Part shown: piece by piece, positions 7,227 to 10,598 of the stretch
Numbering within the stretch: position 1 is the stretch's first letter
Layout of the letters: each line of letters begins with the position of its first letter
Source: Candidatus Margulisiibacteriota bacterium
Lineage (GTDB): Bacteria > Margulisbacteria > WOR-1 > JAKLHX01
Assembly: GCA_022709925.1 (NCBI GenBank)
Contig: JAKLHX010000025.1
Coordinates: forward strand, 1-10,598
Direction: 5' to 3'
Length of the DNA: 10,598 nucleotides
The notes under the pieces: generated by a model
What the model was told of the DNA's origin: nothing
Database searches by the model: none
Seen by the model: the letters and a program-made list of their open reading frames with translations, nothing else
Position numbers and translations under genes: made by a program

Positions 7227-8042
7227 TCATTTGTCCTCAGAAAGCCTGAAACCTACCATTTGTGTATTCTTCTCATCGGAATTAACGATGACCGCGTAAT
7301 CCAGGACTATATAAGGAAGGACCATGGTGGCACCACCGGTGAATTTGTTCTTGCTCCATCCTCCTCTTATCACAAGCCCGTCGGTAAGTTTAGTCTCGGC
7401 GCCGTAGTGCATGTAGGCATCCGCGCCTGTTTTCGCTTTAAGGTTCCTGAATTCGCCTTCGGCGACAAGGATGGTCCCCTTGATCATCTCGGGAGCGATA
7501 GAAACACCTGTCCTTATGGAAGTAGATAAAGGAGCCGCATTCTTAAAAAGGTCTTGTATAAGTATCCCGGCCGTCATCTCTTTTGAAAGCGGTGCCTTGA
7601 GGCCGGCATCGACCGTCCAACCCCTGGAGTCCGTACCGGAAGAGTTCCATGCTATATTCTTGTATGTAAGCCCCCAGCCTATTCCGTTCTGCCCCTTTGT
7701 GCCGAAAGAGAATGCCGTAACACAGGCCTGGTTCCCGCTCTTATCTGCGACATTCCAATATCCCCAGCCGGCTTGCGGCATAGAAACGGTGTAACAATCA
7801 TTTGCCGCATAATAATCGGTGTTCATGTCCATATAACCCCTGATGTACTGGGCCTTGGCATCGGCAAGCGCTCCGGGATTGTAATAGATGCTGTTGTTGT
7901 CGTCACTGACCGAGACGAACGCCCCTCCCATGCCTAGAGGACGCACACCGATCCCGTCTTTCACTACCGAATCCAGGAAAGCGTTCGCAAATGCGGAGGA
8001 AAAAGAAAAAAGCAAGAATAAAGCGGCGATTATGACCCTCAC
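7227..8042 (-). CDS. PorV/PorQ (UPF0164)-like outer-membrane beta-barrel protein
   Basis: The mature part opens with GIGVRPLGMGGAFVSVSDDN followed by YYNPGALA, the hallmark N-terminus of PorV/PorQ and UPF0164 barrels. Alternating hydrophobic strands rich in Gly, Tyr and Trp run to the C-terminus. The substrate or partner is unknown. From the GTG at 8042 it has 271 residues and a textbook signal peptide: Arg2, hydrophobic core IIAALFLLFSF, probable cleavage after AFANA (residue 21). That GTG has an AGAGGGG Shine-Dalgarno 6 bases upstream, but both lie inside a palindromic repeat. The frame stays open upstream to an ATG at 8162, which follows a promoter closely. That start would give 311 residues, with 31 or so repeat-encoded residues inserted before the hydrophobic core. 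Which start is used cannot be settled here. Its stop abuts the ftsL stop in TGATCA. Confidence 0.82.
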   Translation of the reverse strand: MRVIIAALFLLFSFSSAFANAFLDSVVKDGIGVRPLGMGGAFVSVSDDNNSIYYNPGALADAKAQYIRGYMDMNTDYYAANDCYTVSMPQAGWGYWNVADKSGNQACVTAFSFGTKGQNGIGWGLTYKNIAWNSSGTDSRGWTVDAGLKAPLSKEMTAGILIQDLFKNAAPLSTSIRTGVSIAPEMIKGTILVAEGEFRNLKAKTGADAYMHYGAETKLTDGLVIRGGWSKNKFTGGATMVLPYIVLDYAVIVNSDEKNTQMVGFRLSEDK

Positions 8043-8130
8043 CCCTAACCCCTCTCCCAAAGGGCGAGGGGTACAGTACAAAGCCTTTTCATCATCCCTC
8101 TCCCTCTGGGAGAGGGACCAAGGGTGAGGG
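8036..8130. repeat. 95-bp REP/REPIN-like palindromic interspersed element
   Basis: Perfect outer inverted repeats CCCTCACCC (8036-8044) and GGGTGAGGG (8122-8130) enclose two further hairpins. The left one is CCCCTCTCCC facing GGGCGAGGGG (8050-8072, one mismatch). The right one is a perfect 9-bp CCCTCTCCC / GGGAGAGGG with a 3-base loop (8095-8115). A short AT-rich spacer joins them. From memory, this CCCTCACCC...CTCTCCC family is scattered through many bacterial genomes and often yields spurious peptides of the LTPNPSPKGRG and SLSQRERD type; both readings are visible here. No transposase is in the window. The element lies between the porin-like gene and its promoter. Confidence 0.85.
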
Positions 8131-8155
8131 CTTTGTTTGTCGAATCTTAAGATAT

Positions 8156-8184
8156 TTGTCATATCAGCTACATAATTGTATACT
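8156..8184 (+). promoter_or_regulatory. sigma70-type promoter of gltX (leaderless)
   Basis: TTGTCA (8156-8161), a 17-base spacer and TATACT (8179-8184); each box matches the consensus at 5 of 6 bases. Six bases follow before the gltX ATG at 8191, so the predicted transcription start is essentially the A of the start codon. No Shine-Dalgarno precedes the ATG. Confidence 0.65.
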
Positions 8185-8203
8185 ATAAATATGGATTCTT
8201 CAA
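8175..8203 (-). promoter_or_regulatory. Candidate sigma70-type promoter of the porin-like gene
   Basis: On the minus strand, TTGAAG (8198-8203), a 17-base spacer and TACAAT (8175-8180); the -35 matches 4 of 6 bases and the -10 matches 5 of 6. The -10 overlaps the gltX -10, and the -35 lies in the first codons of gltX. The expected start is near 8168, about 5 bases before the in-frame ATG at 8162 and upstream of the palindromic element. Confidence 0.45.
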
Positions 8204-9642
8204 ACAAAAAAGTCCGCGTAAGGTTCGCCCCGAGCCCTACCGGGTATCTGCACGTCGGAGGTGCCCGCACAGCGCTCTACAACTGGCTTTTCGCAAGACA
8301 GAACAAAGGAGTCTTCGTCCTTAGGATAGAAGATACCGACCAGCAAAGACACAATGAAGAGGCCGTGGCAGCGATAATAGAAGGAATGAAATGGCTCGGA
8401 ATGGACTGGGACGAGGGACCGTTCTATCAAAGCCAGAGGATGGAACTATATAAAAAGTACTGCGACCAGCTTATCAAAGAAGGTAAAGCATATTATTGCT
8501 ACTGCAGCGCGGAAGAGCTTGCCGCACAACGCAAAGAAGCGGAAGAAAAAAAAGAAGCGCCAAAATACAGCGGCAAATGCAGATGCCTAACGAAAGAACA
8601 GATAGACCAGTTCGAAAAAGAAGGAAGAAGCAGGGTCGTAAGGTTAAAGACGCCCCAAGAAGGCGCGACGATAGTAAAAGACCTCATAAGGGATGACATA
8701 AGGTTCGAGAACGGACTTCTTGACGATTTCGTGATCACCAAATCGGACGGGTTCCCGACCTATAACTTCGCCGTTGTGATAGACGACCATCTTATGGAGA
8801 TATCCCATGTTATAAGAGGCGATGATCATCTATCAAACACGCCCAGACAGGTCCTTATATATCAGGCTCTCGGGTTCGATGTCCCGAAATTCGCCCACAT
8901 CCCGATGATACTCGGGCCAGACAAGACAAGGCTGAGCAAAAGGCACGGAGCTACATCCGTGATCGAATATAAAAAGATGGGGTTCCTGTCGGAAGCGATG
9001 ATAAACTATTTGGCGCGCCTCGGATGGGGACACGGCGACAGGGAAATATTCTCTCGGCAGGAACTGATCGACCTTTTCAACATAAGCAGGGTGAACAAGA
9101 CCTCCGCGGTCTTTGACATAGAAAAACTGACCTGGATGAACGCAAGCTATATCAGGCAAATGGCCCCGGAAAAGCTTTTGGAAGAGACAAGGAACATGCT
9201 TGAGAGCGCGTACCCTGAAGTAAAGGACATTGAAAGCACTCCCGAAGGAAAAGAAAGGATAAAAAAAATAATCGTCTGCATCCAGGAGAGGATGAGGACG
9301 CTCAACGACATAGTCGGGCTCTGCGATTTTTTCTTCCTGGACGAGATAAAATACGATCCTCTATCATCCGAAAAACACCTCAAAGAAGAAGGGGTAAAAG
9401 AAATATTGACCCGGCTCGCAAAAGCGCTGGAAACCGTAGAGCCTTTCACCAAAGAGAACATCGAGCCCGTTTTCAGGAACCTTGCCAAAGACATGGGGAT
9501 AAAAGCGGGAAAGGTCATACATCCGGCGCGCGTCGCGCTTACGGGACGCTCGGACTCCCCTCCTATGTTCGACACCGTTGAATTGATCGGCAAGGAAGCA
9601 TCCTTGAAAAGGCTGAATGAAGTTATAAATTCAAAACTTTAG
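8191..9642 (+). CDS. gltX: Glutamyl-tRNA synthetase (class I)
   Basis: Charges tRNA-Glu with glutamate in the cytoplasm using ATP. The 483 residues match the usual bacterial length. The HIGH-type signature is HVGG at 21-24 within APSPTGYLHVGGARTALYNW. The KMSKS-type loop is TRLSKRHG at 246-253. A zinc-knuckle pattern CxC...Yx3C is complete: Cys103, Cys105, Tyr126 and Cys130. The catalytic fold also shows LRIEDTD (44-50) and VIRGDDHLSNTPRQ (207-220), followed by a helical anticodon-binding domain. The ATG at 8191 fits both family alignment and the promoter; an in-frame TTG at 8176 would add five residues. Whether it also charges tRNA-Gln cannot be read from the window. The 3' end overlaps the convergent agmatinase gene by 12 bp. 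Confidence 0.97.
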   Translation: MDSSNKKVRVRFAPSPTGYLHVGGARTALYNWLFARQNKGVFVLRIEDTDQQRHNEEAVAAIIEGMKWLGMDWDEGPFYQSQRMELYKKYCDQLIKEGKAYYCYCSAEELAAQRKEAEEKKEAPKYSGKCRCLTKEQIDQFEKEGRSRVVRLKTPQEGATIVKDLIRDDIRFENGLLDDFVITKSDGFPTYNFAVVIDDHLMEISHVIRGDDHLSNTPRQVLIYQALGFDVPKFAHIPMILGPDKTRLSKRHGATSVIEYKKMGFLSEAMINYLARLGWGHGDREIFSRQELIDLFNISRVNKTSAVFDIEKLTWMNASYIRQMAPEKLLEETRNMLESAYPEVKDIESTPEGKERIKKIIVCIQERMRTLNDIVGLCDFFFLDEIKYDPLSSEKHLKEEGVKEILTRLAKALETVEPFTKENIEPVFRNLAKDMGIKAGKVIHPARVALTGRSDSPPMFDTVELIGKEASLKRLNEVINSKL

Positions 9643-10482
9643 GCTGATATACCCTATTATCTTATAGACCAGCTTCGCTATCGTATAATCCGCATAATGA
9701 AGGTTTGGTTTCGGAGCAAGCTCGACAACATCGACTCCCACGATATTCCTTTCGGCTATCACTGCCTTTAATATCTCAAGGACTTGGTACCACAAAAGTC
9801 CGCCCGGTTCAGGGGTCCCCGTAGCAGGGATGACCGACGGATCAAAAGCATCGACATCTATAGTGATATAAACATCTTTTGATAGCTGGTTCACGATATC
9901 AGGCACGGACGACCCGTCATAATCATGCGCATAGAACATGCTCCCTGCAAGATCGTTGTTCTTTATATATTCGGCTTCTTCACCATCCTGACTCCTGATG
10001 CCTACCTGCACGGCCGGACACATAGATCTTATTCGCCTCATGACGCAGGCATGATTATGCTGCGAACCGTGATAAGAGTCCCTTAAGTCGGCATGCGCAT
10101 CGAACTGCAGGACCGAAAGACCCGGATAATATTCTTTCGCGGCTCTTACCGCGCCGTAGCTTACGGAATGCTCGCCGCCCAACATGACAGGTATCTTTTT
10201 TTCGGCTATTACACTTTTTACGGCCTTATATATTTGAGAATGGGGATCTTTTGAGACATTGACCGGCTTGGTTGTATGTATGCCGCCTACTTTTTTATAC
10301 GGCTCATAGCCGAGTTCTATATCATAATCTTCGACTATCTGGGAAGCCTTGAGTATCGCGGAGGGACCGTTCTTTGTGCCCTTACCATAAGTGGTCGTGC
10401 CTTCATAAGGAACTGGCAAAACTACGATCTTTGATGATGAGAACCGTCTTTCAGCAGGGTCTATCTCCAGGAAACATTTCAA
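9631..10482 (-). CDS. speB: Agmatinase (ureohydrolase family)
   Basis: Hydrolyses agmatine to putrescine and urea in the arginine decarboxylase route to polyamines, at a binuclear Mn centre. In 283 residues all six metal ligands are present: His105 in GGEHS, Asp128, His130 and Asp132 in FDAHADLRD, Asp209 and Asp211 in IDVDAFDP. The N-terminal VLPVPYEGTTTYGKGTKNGP (21-40), HACVMRRI (144-151) and ATGTPEPGG (220-228) are agmatinase-like rather than arginase-like. The start is a TTG with AAGG nearby upstream; an in-frame stop lies just before it and the N-terminus aligns with the family, so no better start exists. No arginine decarboxylase gene is visible. Formiminoglutamase or guanidino-acid hydrolase activity is possible but less likely. 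Confidence 0.93.
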   Translation of the reverse strand: MKCFLEIDPAERRFSSSKIVVLPVPYEGTTTYGKGTKNGPSAILKASQIVEDYDIELGYEPYKKVGGIHTTKPVNVSKDPHSQIYKAVKSVIAEKKIPVMLGGEHSVSYGAVRAAKEYYPGLSVLQFDAHADLRDSYHGSQHNHACVMRRIRSMCPAVQVGIRSQDGEEAEYIKNNDLAGSMFYAHDYDGSSVPDIVNQLSKDVYITIDVDAFDPSVIPATGTPEPGGLLWYQVLEILKAVIAERNIVGVDVVELAPKPNLHYADYTIAKLVYKIIGYISLKF

Positions 10483-10597
10483 GTGATTTACGCCTTATAT
10501 ATTCTTTTGTAAGCCCGTATACAAATATTCTCTTCCATAGCCTGCTTATAAATGGCGGCAAATATCCGGGCATTTGCTGCTTGTGCGAATCAGGGAT
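10451..10597 (-). CDS. Possible C-terminus of an unrecognised protein (5' partial)
   Basis: A minus-strand frame is open from the window edge for 48 codons to a TGA at 10451-10453. It reads as a basic, aromatic-rich tail including LPPFISRLWKRIFVYGLTKE and ends GDRPC. Its use of ATA, AGG, AGA, AAA and GAA resembles the neighbouring genes. If real, it overlaps the start of the agmatinase gene by 32 bp, which is long but possible for co-transcribed genes. A stretch of this length can stay open by chance, and I do not recognise the family. Confidence 0.35.
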   Translation of the reverse strand: MPDSHKQQMPGYLPPFISRLWKRIFVYGLTKEYIRRKSLEMFPGDRPC

Positions 10598-10598
10598 A

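Noticed and set aside
7888..8127. 79-codon plus-strand frame running through the palindromic repeat
   Set aside because: Its C-terminal half is the standard spurious reading of this repeat, and the rest is antisense to the porin-like gene.
8043..8270. Porin-like protein starting at 8270, 76 codons upstream of the chosen GTG
   Set aside because: This start lies deep inside gltX on the other strand, upstream of the promoter found for the gene, and the added residues resemble nothing. The ATG at 8162 and GTG at 8042 are the realistic options.

Overview
The window reads as chromosome from a Gram-negative-type (diderm) bacterium. It encodes a signal-peptide-bearing outer-membrane beta-barrel protein, a ClpB disaggregase, division genes and ordinary biosynthetic genes. 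Ile codons are often ATA and Arg codons often AGG/AGA, and genes are packed almost without gaps. This would suit one of the uncultured diderm candidate phyla (Margulisbacteria/Saganbacteria, Omnitrophica or Elusimicrobia-like), but no single gene fixes the lineage, so that placement is inference.

Layout. (1) 3-2003, +: the 3' two thirds of clpB, cut by the window edge. (2) 2005-5900, -: a four-gene run transcribed leftwards, trpC, trpF, an unrecognised 156-residue protein, then a divergent PTS Enzyme I-like protein. It meets clpB tail to tail with one base between stop codons. (3) 6033-7226, +: rsmH and ftsL, a two-gene remnant of the division/cell-wall (dcw) cluster, which abuts a convergent gene. 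(4) 7227-8042, -: a PorV/PorQ-type outer-membrane protein whose start lies inside a 95-bp palindromic interspersed repeat. (5) 8191-9642, +: gltX. (6) 9631-10482, -: agmatinase, overlapping gltX tail to tail by 12 bp. (7) The extreme right edge may hold the C-terminus of one more leftward gene.

Regulation. Two divergent intergenic regions each hold a pair of overlapping sigma70-type promoters facing opposite ways. For trpC and gltX the predicted transcription start falls on the start codon, and neither has a Shine-Dalgarno sequence, so both look leaderless. Genes inside operons (the unknown gene, the Enzyme I-like gene, ftsL) do have Shine-Dalgarno sequences. The rsmH leader is largely made of a four-copy 8-bp array facing a three-copy inverted 7-bp array.

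Most genes are housekeeping: protein disaggregation, tryptophan synthesis, rRNA methylation, division, tRNA charging and polyamine synthesis. The less ordinary items are the repeat that now supplies a translation start and part of a signal peptide, the leaderless first genes, the Enzyme I-like protein with a decayed phospho-histidine signature and no HPr nearby, and the unknown gene between it and trpF. I see no defence system, CRISPR array, prophage, transposase, tRNA or rRNA.
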